The notes: generated from the letters alone by a model not told the origin. Counted from the first letter of the stretch, positions 32,140-44,230 are shown. The stretch is 64,000 nt of DNA from Ceratotherium simum simum (GCF_000283155.1 NW_004454177.1:26079425-26143424); one strand, 5' to 3'. Numbers and translations: made by a program.

Positions 32140-34303
32140 AAAAAATGAGCATAGATGCAAAAATCCTCAGCAAAATATTAGCAAATCAAATCCAGCAATG
32201 TATAAAAATAAATTATATGCCATAATCAAGTAGTATGCAAAGCTGGTTCAACATTCCAAAATGAGTTAATATAATCCATCACATCAACAAGCTAAAGAAG
32301 AAAAATCATATTATCTTATCAATAGCTGCAGAAAAAGCATTTGAAAAAATCCAACACCCATTTATGATAAAAAGTCTCAGAAAACTACGTATAGAGGGGA
32401 GGGGAATGTCCTCAATTTGATAAAGAATATCTACCAAAAACCCAATAGCTAACATCATACTTACTGGTGAGAAACTATATGATTTTCCCCTGTGATCAGG
32501 GAGATGTGAAGGACGTCCCCACTTACTACTCCTTTTAACACTGTACTAGAAGGCCTAGTTAATGGAATAAAGCAGGAAAAGGAAATAAAATGTATACAAG
32601 TTGGAAAGGAAGATACAAAACTTTATTCACAGATAACATGATTCTCTGTGTAGAAAACCCCAAAGAATCAACCAAAGAAAACCTCCTGACACTAATAAAT
32701 GATTATAGCAGGCTTGCAGGATACAAAGTCAATTGCTTCCCTATATACCAGCAGTGAACAATTGGAATTTGAATTTAAAAACACAACACTATTTACATTA
32801 GCACCAAAAAAATTGAAATACTTCATTATAAATCTAACAAAATTTGTATAAGGTCTATATGAGGGAAACTACAAAACACTGATGATAGAAATCAAAGAAG
32901 AACTAAATAGATGGAGAGATATTCCATGTCCATGGATAGAAAGACTCAACAATGTTAAAATGTCAGTTCTTCCCAACTTGATCTATAGATTCAATGCAAT
33001 CTCAATCAAAATCCCAGTAAGTTATTTGTGGATATCAACAAACTGATTCTAAAGTTTATGTGGAAAGAGAAAAGACTGAGAATAGACAACATAATACTGA
33101 AGAAGAACAAAGTTGGTGGCCTGATACTACCTGACTTTAAGACTTACTATAAAGCTACAGTAATCATGACAGTGTGGTATTGGTGAAAGAATAGACAAAT
33201 AGATCAATGGAACTGAATAGAGAGTCCAGATATAGACCCACACAAATATAGTTGACTGATCTTTGACAAGGGAGCAAAGGCAATTCAATGGAGAAAGGAT
33301 AGTCTCTTGAACAAATGGTGCTGGAACAACTGGACATCCACATGCAAAAAAATGAATCCAGACATAATCTTTACATCTTTAACAAAAATTAACTCAAAAT
33401 GGATCATAGACTTAAATGTAAAATGCAAAACTATAAAACTTCTAGAAGATAACATAGGAGAAAATCTAGGTGATCTTGGGTTTGGCAATGACTTTTAGAT
33501 GCAGCACTAAAAGCACAATCCATGAAAGAAAAAATTGATAAGTTGGACTTCATTAAAATTAAAAACTTCTGCTCTGCAAAAAACACTGTTAAGAGAATGA
33601 AAAGACAAGCACACACTGGGAAAAAATGTCTGCAAAACACATATCTGATCAAGAACTGTTATGCAAAATACACAAAGAACTCTTAAAACTCGACAATAAG
33701 AAAACAATCTAATTTTAAAATAGCCAAAAAATATAAACAGACATTTCACCAAAGAAGACATACAGGTGGCAGATAAACATATGAAAAAATGCTCGACATC
33801 ATATGTCATTAGGGAATTGCAAATTAAAACAAAGATACCACTACAGACCTATTAAAATGGCTTAAATCCAAAACACTGACAACAGCAGATGCTTGCAAGG
33901 ATGCGGCCCAACAGAAACTCTCATTCATTGCTAGTGGGAATGCAAAATGGTACAGCCACTTTAGAAGACAATTTGGCAGTTTCTTACAAAGCTAAACATA
34001 AGCTTACCATATGATCCAGCAATCAACATGCTCCTAGATATTTACCCAAAAGAGTTGAAAACATGTCCACACAAATCCTGCACATGAATATTTATAGCAG
34101 CTTTAAACTTGGAAGTAACCAAGATGTCCTTCAAGAGCTGAATGGGTAAACAAAGTGTGGTACATCCAGACAATGGAATATAATTCAACCACAAAAAGAG
34201 AGGAGCTATCAAGCCATGAAAAGACATGAGGAACCTTAAATGCTAGCTGATGGAAACCAGTCTGAAAAGCTACATACTGTATGATTCCAATTTTATGACA
34301 TTG
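32140..34303 (+). mobile_element. Decayed LINE-1, ORF2 reverse transcriptase to near the 3' UTR
   Basis: Runs collinear with LINE-1 ORF2 for about 2.2 kb. The first catalytic RT motif (normally DAEKAFD) reads AAEKAFE at 32323-32343. The FADD box at 32626-32637 reads FTDN. Further down, 33307-33498 is an open piece of the C-terminal cysteine-region side. Stops and frameshifts abound (for example 'ttttag' at 33493-33498). Both active-site motifs are damaged, so it is inert. It stops abruptly at 'ttttatgaca' and runs into an ATC repeat. Confidence 0.95.
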
Positions 34304-34305
34304 TC

Positions 34306-34343
34306 ACCATCATCATCATTATCATCATCATCATCATCATCAT
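34306..34343 (+). repeat. (ATC)n microsatellite
   Basis: About twelve ATC units with one ATT, sitting exactly at the broken 3' side of the LINE-1. Confidence 0.95.
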
Positions 34344-34349
34344 GTTGGC

Positions 34350-34520
34350 AGTCCCATATCAAGTTCAGAAAGCACCTTCACACCTGTGATCTGATCTGAT
34401 CTTCACAAGGATCCCACAGAGCAGGTGGGACAGAGGTCTTGATTCCAGTTTAGAGATGGGGAAGCTGTGTTTGGTAGATTGCCCTGCCTGAAGTCACACG
34501 GATAACAAAATCCCATCTTT
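34350..34520 (-). mobile_element. MIR SINE
   Basis: Reversed MIR: 'acctgtgatctgatctgatc', 'cagtttagagatggggaagc' and 'ctgaagtcacacggataac'. Confidence 0.75.
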
Positions 34521-35500
34521 CCCTCCTAGATCTTATACCTCACTGCCTCCAGTCCAGCCTCCTGGTCCTTGATTGGGCCTCAGACCATGGTGGTGATGGG
34601 GTTCTGGGGTATGTAATCAAGGGACTTGATGTGTCATATTGGAAAGGAGTGCAGAAGAGAGAGTCTAACAAGTAGATTCAGTGGCTCCTGTTCTCTCTGA
34701 TCAGCACTGTCTTCCCTCAATCCCCTGATCCATCTCTCCTGTTGAAGGCATTGACACTCACAGCCCACAGAGACTTGGCAGCAGGATGCTTATTATTTAT
34801 TCATGAGCACATCAGCCGATTCCTTCTTCTCCATTTGCCTAGAGGAGGCAGGTCAAGATGTGCCAACATGTACCCTATCAATCTCGGGGGCTGGATTTTC
34901 TGGCCATAGAGATGTTCACTCGCAGAAAGCAGAAACAGGATTTTTTTAGGGAGGAGAGTGCCCCTGAGATATCCATAAATGAATGCAATAGAGATTTGCT
35001 AAGGAAATGCACAGAGGGGTGGGAAATGGGAAAGAGGTGAGAGAATCTCTTTTGCTAGCCTCTGGTCACCATGGCAACAATGGCATCTTAAAGAAGCAGA
35101 ACTGATCGTTTTAAGTCAGAGGTTCTTTTGTTGTTGTTTTTTGTTTTGTTTTTTGTTTTTATATGTATCAAAACATACCAGATTTCAGCCTCTTTGATAA
35201 CTCTGGAATAGGTGAATGGGAGTGTGAGTCTCCACCCCAGCTCAAGTAGAGTCTTAGGGACAATTGTGGACCTGAGTCTGGAAGCCCCTAATTTAGTCAC
35301 TCTGACTCAGAACATGCCTTTGAAAACAGTTGAGTATGTTGGTGGGAACTGAAAGAGCCATACCTTGAGAGCCCGTGTAGGGAGTGATTGTGGAGGGGTG
35401 AGATTGGCCTTTCTAGAAGAACCAGTGGAGCTCACCCACCGTCAAGGGAGAGAAGGAGTCCTCAGAGCAATGGACAAGGATGCAGAAGCAGTGTGGGACC
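34521..35500. other. Unassigned DNA with a T/G-rich run
   Basis: A poly-T/TTG run lies at 35125-35161. No supported gene. The flanks of this run do not show a SINE. Confidence 0.45.
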
Positions 35501-35970
35501 TGTGGTAGGCTGAATAATGGCCCCCAAAGATATCCATGTCCTAATCCCTGGAATTTATGAGTATGTTACCTTGGCAAAAGGCACAATGCAGATGTGATTA
35601 AGTTAAGGATCTTGAGATAGGGGAGATTATCATAGAGTATCCTGGTGGCCCCATGTAATCATAGGATCCTTATAAGAGGAAGGTAGGAGGATCAGAGTCA
35701 GAGAAGATGATGTGACAATGGAGGCAGAGGAAAATAAAGAAATATGACAATGGAAGTAGAGACCATGAGCCGAGGAATGCAAGCAACCTCGAGAGGCTGG
35801 AAAAGACAAGAAAAAGGATTCTTCCCTAGAGCCTCCAGAAGGACTGCAGTGCTGTCAACACCTTGGTTTTAGACTTCTGACCTCCAGAACTGTAAGAGAA
35901 TAAATGTGTGATGTTTTAAGCCACTGAGTTTGTGGTAATTTTTTACAGCCGCATTAGGAATATCTTATAG
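35501..35970 (+). mobile_element. MLT1-type solo LTR
   Basis: 'tgtggtaggctgaataatgg', 'gcccccaaagatatccatgt', 'tatgttaccttggcaaaagg', 'ttaaggatcttgagataggg', 'ctgacctccagaactgtaag' and 'ttaagccactgagtttgtgg' give the full MLT1 series. Confidence 0.95.
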
Positions 35971-36539
35971 GACTGATTTTCAATAATTGTACCTGCCATT
36001 ATCACAGAAGCAAAGAGACCAGAAAACAAGGGCCCATCAGTGAATGATCAGATTCTCTAAACCTCTGTGCACCTGGCATCTGAAAGCAGGACAGGACCCT
36101 TGGAATGGGTAAGGCTGTGTTGCATCACGAGGAAAAGGATGCTTGGGGGTGGAGAAAGGTCCTGGCCTTCAGGGGGAAGCACGCAATATTCAGGAGCACT
36201 GCAGCACAGAGCCCTCTCTTTTCCACAGAATGGCAGGGGGTTTGGGAGATGGGGAAGGGACTCATGAACTTCAGGTTCCTTAGAACATCAGCCAAGGTCA
36301 GGAGTCTCAAGTCACTTTCCCAGCCCACACAAACAGTTGGGGAAGAAAAAATAGAAGAGTGAAGGGAGGTAAACGTGGTCAGTATTCATCAACAAATCCA
36401 ACCAACTGTCCACTTTCTAAATTGAGGGTGGCCATAGAGTCAGGAAACAGACAGTGATATTCTGTATTTTAAGATAATTTTAAACCATTTATTGGGCACA
36501 TGCGCAGATATGTATATACCCCATAACTCTGGAACCTCT
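35971..36539. other. Unassigned DNA
   Basis: Overlapping ORFs at 36067-36362 have no family match. Confidence 0.4.
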
Positions 36540-37201
36540 TTCCTCCACCAGCACGTCTCTCCTAGTTCAGGCCATCTTCCTCTTTATCTGGATTATGGTA
36601 ACAACCTCCAACTGGTCCTCTTGCCTCCATTCTTGCTGCCCTCAAGTCCATCCTCTGCGTGCTTTCCAAAATCCTAATCTTACTCTGTCATCTCCTAGAT
36701 AACAATCTTTCCACAGCTTCCCATAACCTTTGGGATAAAAGCCCAAATCCTTCACTTCTCTAGACTAGAAGCTACTCAAGTGCAGTGGTATTAGCTGGTT
36801 GGAGTAGGACTCGCCAGCGTGAGAACAGGGCACGGCACCAGGCAGACACCTACTGCATATTAAGGGATGTCTTACAAGAACCTCCATGACTTGTGTTTTG
36901 TGACTCACACTTTCAGACTGCTCCAGCCATGCTAAATATCTCTTGATTCCTTGAAAGAGTTCTGTTTCTTCTCCAGGTCTTTGTATCCCCCTGTTTCCTG
37001 GGTCTCCAGCCCCCACTCCCTGGTATTGCAACCTCCCACTCATCCTTGAGGATTTAAACATCCCCTATTCACAGAGACTTGATCTCTAGCTTAAGTTCTC
37101 ATATTATAGGGTCTTACAGTATCTTGAACTTCCCCTACCATAACACTAATCATACTTTATTTTTACTACTTGCTTAATTATCATAGACCTGACGCTCAAT
37201 G
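36540..37201 (+). mobile_element. L2 LINE, left of MER20
   Basis: 'tctggattatggtaacaacc', 'tccaactggtcctcttgcct' and 'cttcccataacctttgggat' are L2 ORF2 3' landmarks. 36900-37190 continues to the 3' region. A rearranged stretch may lie at 36765-36880. Confidence 0.75.
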
Positions 37202-37396
37202 ATAGGGTTTCTCAACCTCAGCACTCTTGATATTTTGGGATGGACAATTTCTTTGTTGTGGGGAATCTCCTATGCATTGCAGGATGTTGAGCAGCATCTC
37301 CATAGCAACCACCTCCCAAGTCATGATAATCAAAAATGTCTCCAGACATTACTAGATGTCCCTGGGGGGTAGAATTGTCCCTTGTTGAGAACCACT
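37202..37396. mobile_element. MER20-like hAT element inside L2
   Basis: Ends 'agggtttctcaacctcagca' and 'tcccttgttgagaaccactg' are inverted. The interior 'aaaaatgtctccagacatta' is diagnostic of MER20. Flanking octamers 'ctcaatga' and 'ttctatga' agree at 6 of 8, fitting an old hAT target-site duplication. Confidence 0.85.
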
Positions 37397-37500
37397 GTTC
37401 TATGAAAGTAGGGTCTATGACTATCTGGTTTACTTTGGCATTTCTAACGTCTAGCAATGTACCTGGGCCATAGCAAGCACTCATAACTAAATGAGTTATT
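37397..37500 (+). mobile_element. L2 LINE 3' end, right of MER20
   Basis: 'aatgtacctgggccatagca' followed by 'agcactcataactaaatgag' ends the L2 split at 37202. Confidence 0.7.
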
Positions 37501-37791
37501 AAAACTCATGTGTGCCCAGGCTTTTGTAGTCACCAGACGTGGTCCTACATGTCTTCAGCCTGGCCTGCATATGCATGGCCCCTTGCCCTCCAGGGTCCTT
37601 TCTGTTTTTAAAGTCTTGAAAAGGGTTTCCCCTGGGGTGCTGGGTAGACCTCTGAGTCCAAATGAGGATTGTGGATGTCCTGCAGATTTTAAATCTCTAT
37701 CTCCTCCAACATCATATCATAGCTGACAGATGGCTGTTAAGGTGAACCCTGTGGCCCTACATGTTAGAGATTCAACACATTAAAAAGCTAT
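37501..37791. other. Unassigned DNA
   Basis: Nothing recognised. Confidence 0.4.
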
Positions 37792-37930
37792 TTGGAATAG
37801 TGGAAAAGAGCAGTGGTCTGGGACTCAGTTCTGCCATAAAAAGCTCTGTAACTCCGGACAATTCATTCTACCTCTCTGGGCCTCAGGTACTTTCACTGTA
37901 AAATAAGGAACTTGGACTAGGACATCAATG
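37792..37930 (+). mobile_element. MIR SINE fragment
   Basis: 'agtggaaaagagcagtggtc', 'tctgggcctcaggtactttc' in MIR order. Confidence 0.7.
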
Positions 37931-38079
37931 GCTTTTTCTAAACATCTAGAATATTGTTCCTCAGAAAATGGCATCATGGAAACTGCAAGGAAATAACAGA
38001 TATTTAAGGAAAAAAATCTTGGAAAAAGAAACAGCCCATCAAATCCAGTACGCCCCCATGATGCTCAGCGGTCCCTGTC

Positions 38080-38235
38080 TTGGGATATATATTGCTTTGA
38101 CCTTGTGTTATAGTGTTTACTTCATGTTAGCTCTGCGGCTGGACTGCAAGCCCCCTTGGGGGCAGGCACACTGTGCGTGCTTCTCTGTGTTACTCGGAGC
38201 CTGTCATGAGCAATAGACATGGCAGGCACTCAAGC
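38080..38235 (+). mobile_element. Probable L2 3' end
   Basis: 'ctggactgcaagccccctt' and 'gggggcaggcacactgtgcg' resemble the 'gactgtaagctccatgagggcagg' phrase of L2. Confidence 0.5.
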
Positions 38236-38254
38236 AATGCCACCCACAGGCAGA

Positions 38255-38435
38255 GCTCTGTGCCTTTCAGTAGTAACTCATTTAATCTTCAAACCAGTTC
38301 ACAAGGTAGGGTCTATTACTATCTCCATGTTATAGGTGTGGAAATGAGTTTAATGCACTTAACCAAATTCGCATGGTTAGTAAGAAGCTAAGCCAGGACT
38401 CCGGCCCAGGCAGATGGACTCCAGGATCCATCTGT
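38255..38435 (-). mobile_element. MIR SINE
   Basis: Reversed MIR: 'actcatttaatcttcaaacc', 'aaggtagggtctattactat' and 'gctaagccaggactccggcc'. Confidence 0.8.
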
Positions 38436-38954
38436 ACCTCCTGAAGTAGGTGTTCAGTCGATATGTGGTGAGAAATCAACTGGCTGAATGAATGAATCTG
38501 TCAAGAGAGGCCCGCGGGCCTCAGGGCAGGCCCCAAACTCTGCACAAAGCCCAGGAAAAAACCCACTTGCAGGAAAAGCACCTGGGCGAAGGTCTGGCCA
38601 CCCAAGGTGTATATTGTTAAATGGTGAAGAATAAGACGCCATAATCAACAAGCTTCGCCACCCATGCTTTGTACAGCTCCTTCCCAAGATTATATAACCA
38701 GCCCCTACACAAACGCCCAGGCCCAGTGAACACAGAACCAGCTGTGCCATGATTTAACCCCCAACCCAGCTCTCCCAAAGCTTCGCTCATACTCAGATTG
38801 AGGAGAAACAACCAGATATTCATTTCTGTGATTTAAAGGAACCAACTAAAAAGAAAGCCCACCTGGCTGGCTGCACATTGGCATGTTCGGGACTTTCTCT
38901 CCAAATGGAACACAGGTAAGTGACAGCCATCTGTTATTCACCACCTGCAAAGGG
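38436..38954. other. Unassigned DNA
   Basis: ORFs at 38454-38823 (minus) overlap each other and are unsupported. Confidence 0.4.
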
Positions 38955-39125
38955 AGCAGCCCTAGAGGCAGCAACAGCAGTTTGTGTCCCAGCTCCACCA
39001 TTTGCCAGCTGTGGAATTTATTTTCTGAGCCTCAGTGTACGTGGCTGTCGCACTAGCAATGGTAACACCAACCTCATAAAATCTTGGGAGGACGAAATAT
39101 GTGTGCAAGTGATGAAATATGTATG
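38955..39125 (+). mobile_element. MIR SINE
   Basis: 'cagctccaccatttgccagc' and 'tctgagcctcagtgtacgtg' followed by 'accaacctcataaaatcttg'. Confidence 0.7.
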
Positions 39126-39389
39126 AAAGTGACAAAACAGTCCTGGTTCAAGATTGTTCCGAAAGGGGCACTGTTCACCTTGTCTGCTCCCATCTTGTCC
39201 CTGGAATGGTAATTCCCGCTGTTGGTTGGTGTCTGCAGCTGTTGGTCCATCCTGTCAGAAACTGTTCCTGAACAATGCTTGAAAAGGCTTTTTTAATTCA
39301 GGATATCATAAGAACTGCAAAAGGATTAGTGGGGCAGAAATGAACACACATTATGGAGTCAGTGTGGCCTGGTTTATTAAATCTGAGTT
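39126..39389. other. Unassigned DNA
   Basis: Nothing recognised. Confidence 0.4.
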
Positions 39390-39590
39390 GGCAATCACGT
39401 GGTGGCTCAGAGCACGGGCTAGGAGTCAAGGAGGTCTGGGCCGAGTACCAGCTCAGCCATCACATCTCCTTAGGCAAGTGACTTACTGCAGTTTCCTGTT
39501 CTCTAAAATGGGAATAATAATAGTAACCACTTCATAGGGCTGCCGTGAGTGTTAAATGTGATAGTGTTTGCACAGTTCTTTGTGGGGTTA
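39390..39590 (+). mobile_element. MIR SINE
   Basis: 'gagcacgggctaggagtcaa', 'aaaatgggaataataatagt' and 'catagggctgccgtgagtgt' in MIR order. Confidence 0.85.
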
Positions 39591-39994
39591 ACATCACCCA
39601 TCATTAATGGAACGTATAACCGTTTGCACACAGTGCACAAGCAGCACGCCAAATACTGTCTTAGAAACAAGCCTTCCCTATGATTGGTGAGGCAAGGGGC
39701 TAGGGCTGTGCACATCCAGGTCTGCATGCTCTCCTTCCACTGTCCTGTTTCTGGGTCACCCTCACCAGTCCAGTTCCCACTGGTCCATATCAGGCCACAG
39801 CAGAGACGACTTCCTCAAGTCTTGGGGGATCTGCTGCAGACAGCTTAAGTCTCAGGATTACTACAAGATTTGCTGTCTTAGCTCTGATGATGCTTTCAAC
39901 TGCACAAATTTCAATTGCTCTGGCTCTTTCAGTGCCTGTTTGCAACTGCACAGAGTCATTCATTAACAAGGGAATGTCAGAGACGCCTTGAATC
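39591..39994. other. Unassigned DNA
   Basis: Nothing recognised. Confidence 0.4.
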
Positions 39995-40065
39995 GGCCCA
40001 GCGCCTTGCCCAATGCCTGGATCAAAATAGGTCCTCCATAAATATTTATTGAATGAATGAATAAT
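39995..40065 (+). mobile_element. L2 3' terminus
   Basis: 'cataaatatttattgaatga' preceded by 'gcccaatgcctgg' is the L2 end. Confidence 0.75.
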
Positions 40066-40739
40066 GCTTCTGAAAATTGTCTCCTACAAAATGCTCACAA
40101 ATACCTTCACCAAAAGTGTCTGCTGCAGCTACAGTGGGAGAAGTTTCTAGAATTCTGGGCGCTGCCCCATTTCAGGAGCCTATTTCTTCCCTGGGCATCA
40201 AATATTCTCCTTAAATGCAGCAGCTAGAGCTAAAAAAAATTCTTCCCTTTCAATAAAATGTAGCTTTGTCCCCATTTTTCAGCTTAACTGTTTCATCTTC
40301 AGCACATGGAGATTTCAAATGTAGTTTGAAAACTGTGAAGACCTGTAAAAGCATAATTACTGCTGTTTTATGTGAGTTAACAAGAAAAGGTTTAAAGCAA
40401 AAGGAGTCTAAGTTACTCTCTAGTCCTAATTTTCCCTAGATATAACTATTTTTAAATGGGTTCAGTGTAGCAAAATTGTATTTGAAGGAAAGAAAAAGAA
40501 ACACAAGATCAAGAATTCTTTTGAGTGATTCATTAAACACTAGTTTGATTGCTAGAAGTCTCTTATTACTGCAGGCAGCAGACCTCAGATACATCAGTAA
40601 AACAGTAAAGCCAGAGGTGCTCACTTAGGCCACTTATTTACTATGGCCAAAGGACATCGGTATTTAGAATATACAAAGCATACCTGACCCATCTCCCTGA
40701 CTCTAAGCATCTATCATATAATGGCCACAGGGATCCTTC
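40066..40739. other. Unassigned DNA
   Basis: No repeat named. No supported ORF. Confidence 0.45.
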
Positions 40740-41480
40740 TAAAACACAGATCTAATCTTGGCTCTTTGAACACCAGTCCCTTCTGGTTTTCCTTCTATCA
40801 TTTTTATTTTTCCTTCTCTGTCTCCACTGAAGGCTTACCTTCCAAATTCAGTTCTTCCGATGGAGTTCCTTAAGGCTTCAGTCTAAGCCCTTTTCAGTAC
40901 TTATTGTATGTGCTCTCTCCCTCAACAATCTCTCAGATTTAAGTACCACCTACAAACAAATGACCAACATATTTATTTCTCCAGCCCAGATATCTCCCCT
41001 GACCTCTACACACATTCATTCAATTGCTTCCTTGATGTATTCACTTAAATATTGTGAATAAGTGGCATCTCAAACTCAACCTCTTCAAAATGGACTCATG
41101 ATGCTTTATTTTTTTGCTGGGTTTCTTGTCTTAGTCAATGCCCCTGCCTATTGTGCCTCTGCACAAACCAGATCTAACTGTCCTTTCAGACAGTCCTTTT
41201 CCTCTAGCCCTATGTCCCTCTATCACCAAGTTTTCTCTTCATCTCCATCACTGCTACTCTGGAGCGAGTGTTCACAATCTGTCACCTGGACTCTTACAAC
41301 AGCCTTTCAACAAATTTCCATGGATTCTTTAGATCCTCTTCCAAATCAATTTTTTTTTTCTGAATTACAGATCTGATCATGTCACTCCCTCCAACAACTT
41401 AAAGATAAAATCAGTGGCTTTTCCTAAGTTTCCAAAACTTTCAGAAGATAAAGATCATCTGGAAAATCTTCTAAAACAGT
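40740..41480 (+). mobile_element. L2 LINE ORF2 fragment
   Basis: 'cagcccagatatctcccctg', 'tggcatctcaaactcaacct', 'tcacctggactcttacaaca' and 'gatctgatcatgtcactccc' are L2 landmarks in order. Overlapping ORFs at 41062-41376 are L2 debris. Confidence 0.9.
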
Positions 41481-41848
41481 TTCCAGGGACCCAATACAGA
41501 TCAATTGAATTGGAATTTCCAGGCGAGATGCCTAGTAATCTGTTTATTAAATAAACACCCAGTCATTCTTACTATCAGGCAAATTTGACAGACATGGCTC
41601 TAAAATCCCTCACATGCCCTACAGCGTGCCCATGGCCCTGTGTCCGGCCTGCCTCTTGGGTCTCATGTTCCCGTGCACAGCCTCTTCCCTTGAGCTCCAG
41701 CCATCCTTGCCTTCTTTCATTCTTTAAATGCAACATGTTCTCTTGTACCCCATGGCCTTTGAGAATGGAACATTCTACTCTTGCCTGAAGAGTCTGAGCT
41801 CCATGGATCCTTGACACAAAAAATCCACATCTTACGTTTCCTACTTTT
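41481..41848. mobile_element. Probable further L2 3' DNA
   Basis: 'aaaatccctcacatgcccta' and 'gccttctttcattctttaaa' resemble later L2 parts. Decayed, so only moderate confidence. Confidence 0.4.
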
Positions 41849-42178
41849 TCAGTCCATTTGGACCGCTATAACAAAGTGCCATAGCCTGGGTGACTTATAA
41901 ACAACAGAAATTTATTTCTCACATTTTTGGAGGATGAGAATTCCATGAGCAAGGTGCCAGTAGATTTGGGGTCTAGTGAGGACTCACTTTCTGATTCCAC
42001 ATGGTGGAAGAGGCAAAGAAGCTGTTAAGGGCACCAACCTCACTCATGAGGGCTCTGCCCACGTCACCTAATCACCATCTAAACCACCTTCTAAGGCCCC
42101 ATCTTCTAATATCATCACATAGGGCATTAGGTTTCAACATATGAATTTGGGGGGGATACAGACATTTAGAACGTAGCA
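41849..42178 (-). mobile_element. MaLR-type solo LTR
   Basis: On the minus strand it begins 'tgctacgttctaaatgtctg' and contains the landmarks reversed here as 'atgagggctctgcccacgtc' and 'acaacagaaatttatttctc' (AATAAA). It ends near 41849. Confidence 0.9.
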
Positions 42179-42580
42179 CCCACCTATCTTTTATCTGATC
42201 AGGTACCCCCAGGGTTTTTAAGCTCCCTGTTAGAGGGCCATAAATAGGATTTCACTGCCAACAAATAAATACAACATTCCACATTTATCTTAACTCTGCC
42301 TTTCCCAGGAAAAAGGACCCCAAAGTCATTTTCTCAGCCCAGGCCTGAAATTGATGAGTCTCTCAAAGCCCATTTCATTTCGAACCAATCAAAATGCCAC
42401 TTTATTTAAATTTAACCTAAACACCACTCTTCCACCAAATCCTATGTCCATCCTCCTTCTTTCTTTATTTGGAGAGAGTCTGTGTTTATGCTTTTAGTTC
42501 TCTCTTGGCTGAGCACGAAATAAATTCAGGATTGTTTTCCAAATTCTAACAGTTTGAATACGCTTTCCCCTCCCTCCCTT
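42179..42580. other. Unassigned DNA
   Basis: Nothing recognised. Confidence 0.4.
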
Positions 42581-42595
42581 AAAAGGCGCCTCCCC

Positions 42596-42837
42596 AGGGC
42601 TGGCCCAGTGGCCTAGCGGTTGAGTTTGGAGCACTCTGCTTCGGCAGCCCAGGTTCAGTTCCTGGGCGTGGACCTATACAACTCATCAGTGGCCATGCTA
42701 TGGTGGCCCACATACAAACGAGAGGAAGACTTGCACAGATGTTAGCTCAGGGAAAATCTTCTTCAAGCAAAAAGAGGAAGATTTGCAACAGATGTTAGCT
42801 CAGGGCGAATCTTCCTCAGCAAAGAAAATAGCACTAA
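42596..42837 (+). mobile_element. ERE SINE, short form
   Basis: Head 'gggctggcccagtggcctag'. The tail repeats 'gatgttagctcaggg' twice. Target-site duplication 'aaaaggcgcctccc' (42581-42594) versus 'aaaaggctcctccc' (42838-42851), one mismatch. Confidence 0.92.
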
Positions 42838-42879
42838 AAAAGGCTCCTCCCGTTGGCCTTGCCTAGTCACTTCCCACTT

Positions 42880-43140
42880 ACTCTTCATCTCTGCTAGTTG
42901 TCAATTCCTCAGAGAAGGATCCCTGAAAGTCCCCCTCTTTCCCAGTCCCCTTTGAAGTTGAACTTTTACATTTCATTGTGGGTTTATTTGTTTAAAAGCT
43001 GTCCCGCACTAGACTGTAGGCTCCAGGAGGGCAGAAACCTGACCATTTTCCCTCCCTGCTGCCTCTCCAGCACACCTGGCCGGGTACGCCTCCAGCACAG
43101 GCCAGGGGCTCGATATTCCATGAGTGAAAGAATGAGTGAA
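42880..43140 (+). mobile_element. L2 LINE 3' end
   Basis: 'gcactagactgtaggctcca' and 'ggagggcagaaacctgacca', ending 'gtgaaagaatgagtgaa'. Confidence 0.85.
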
Positions 43141-43420
43141 ATTCTTCCTTTGCTTTAAAATATTCAGTGATTTCCCATTGCCTGTGGCTAGAGGATGAAC
43201 TCCTTCCTATGTCAAAATGGACATAAAGACATCCAAGATGCCACTCCAACCCACTTACAGCCTCATCTCTTCCATTCATGCCCCAACCTACCCCACACAC
43301 CCTTTACAACTCTTCTCTCCTTCTCTTCTTTAATTCCGCCTTCCACACCTACCTGTGGGCCTCCAAAGCTGAGCTTAGTCCTTCTGGGGGTGGGCGTGGA
43401 AGAAGCCAGTGCCCTAGAGT
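43141..43420 (+). mobile_element. L2 LINE, separate upstream segment
   Basis: 'attcagtgatttcccattgc' and 'cattcatgccccaacctacc' are L2 landmarks that normally come before the 3' end. The order against 42880-43140 shows two insertions or a rearrangement. Confidence 0.7.
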
Positions 43421-43974
43421 ACAAATGAACCAGACTTTCCCAGATTCCCATAATTCTCTAGAGAGCCTATCCTCCCCCCACCCAACTCCCCCGTAATCAA
43501 CCTTAGGCAGGAAAACCAGATGAAACACAATAATGACCAATGCAGAGATGACCATCCCATCAACTAGGGCAGTATCTTATCCCCCACTGCTGCCCCCACC
43601 AGCCCCCTCACTCTCTTCCTGTTGGCCCAGGGAGTTCAGTGAAGACACCTCTCTCCTTGCTTTCCTGGTCAGCTGAAGCTCAGAGGGGGTCAGAGTGATG
43701 GTTAAAGAGAGCTCTCTAGTGTTTCCTTCCCTCCTGGGCACTGGTTAGGTGAGGAAATATCTCAAGAGAGCTTTCCTTTGCTAGGATGAGGCCCAAGGAA
43801 ATGGCTTCCCCCGGCTGAAGGCTCTCAGCAATGAAGATGACTAGATGGGACTGGTTCTGGGGGCAGAGGGCTTTATGCAGAAGGAGGCAAACTGTACTAG
43901 GTATAAGAGTTGGTGAGATTCTGGCATCTTTGTAACCTCTCTGTGTTTGCTCCTTCTAATATCTAGCATAGTGT
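43421..43974. other. Unassigned DNA
   Basis: Nothing recognised. Confidence 0.4.
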
Positions 43975-44230
43975 ATAACATGTGATTAAGCCCTGGATTC
44001 AGACCACCTCGGTTTGAATCCCAGCTCTGCCACTTACTAGCATTATGATGTTACACAAGTTAGTTAACTCCTCTATACTTCCATTTCCTTATCTGTACAA
44101 TGGGGATATTAGTGCCTTTACCACATAGGGTTGTTGTGGGAATTAACTGTGTTACCCTTAGAACATGTGCAACAATGACTGGCTCAGAGTAAGCACTATA
44201 TGAGTGTTCATTATCACTATTATTGCACCC
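43975..44230 (+). mobile_element. MIR SINE, near full length
   Basis: 'cagctctgccacttactagc', 'tatctgtacaatggggatat', 'catagggttgttgtgggaat' and 'gactggctcagagtaagcac'. Confidence 0.92.

Noticed and set aside
33285..33809. Minus-strand ORFs in the LINE-1
   Set aside because: They are shadows on the opposite strand of ORF2.
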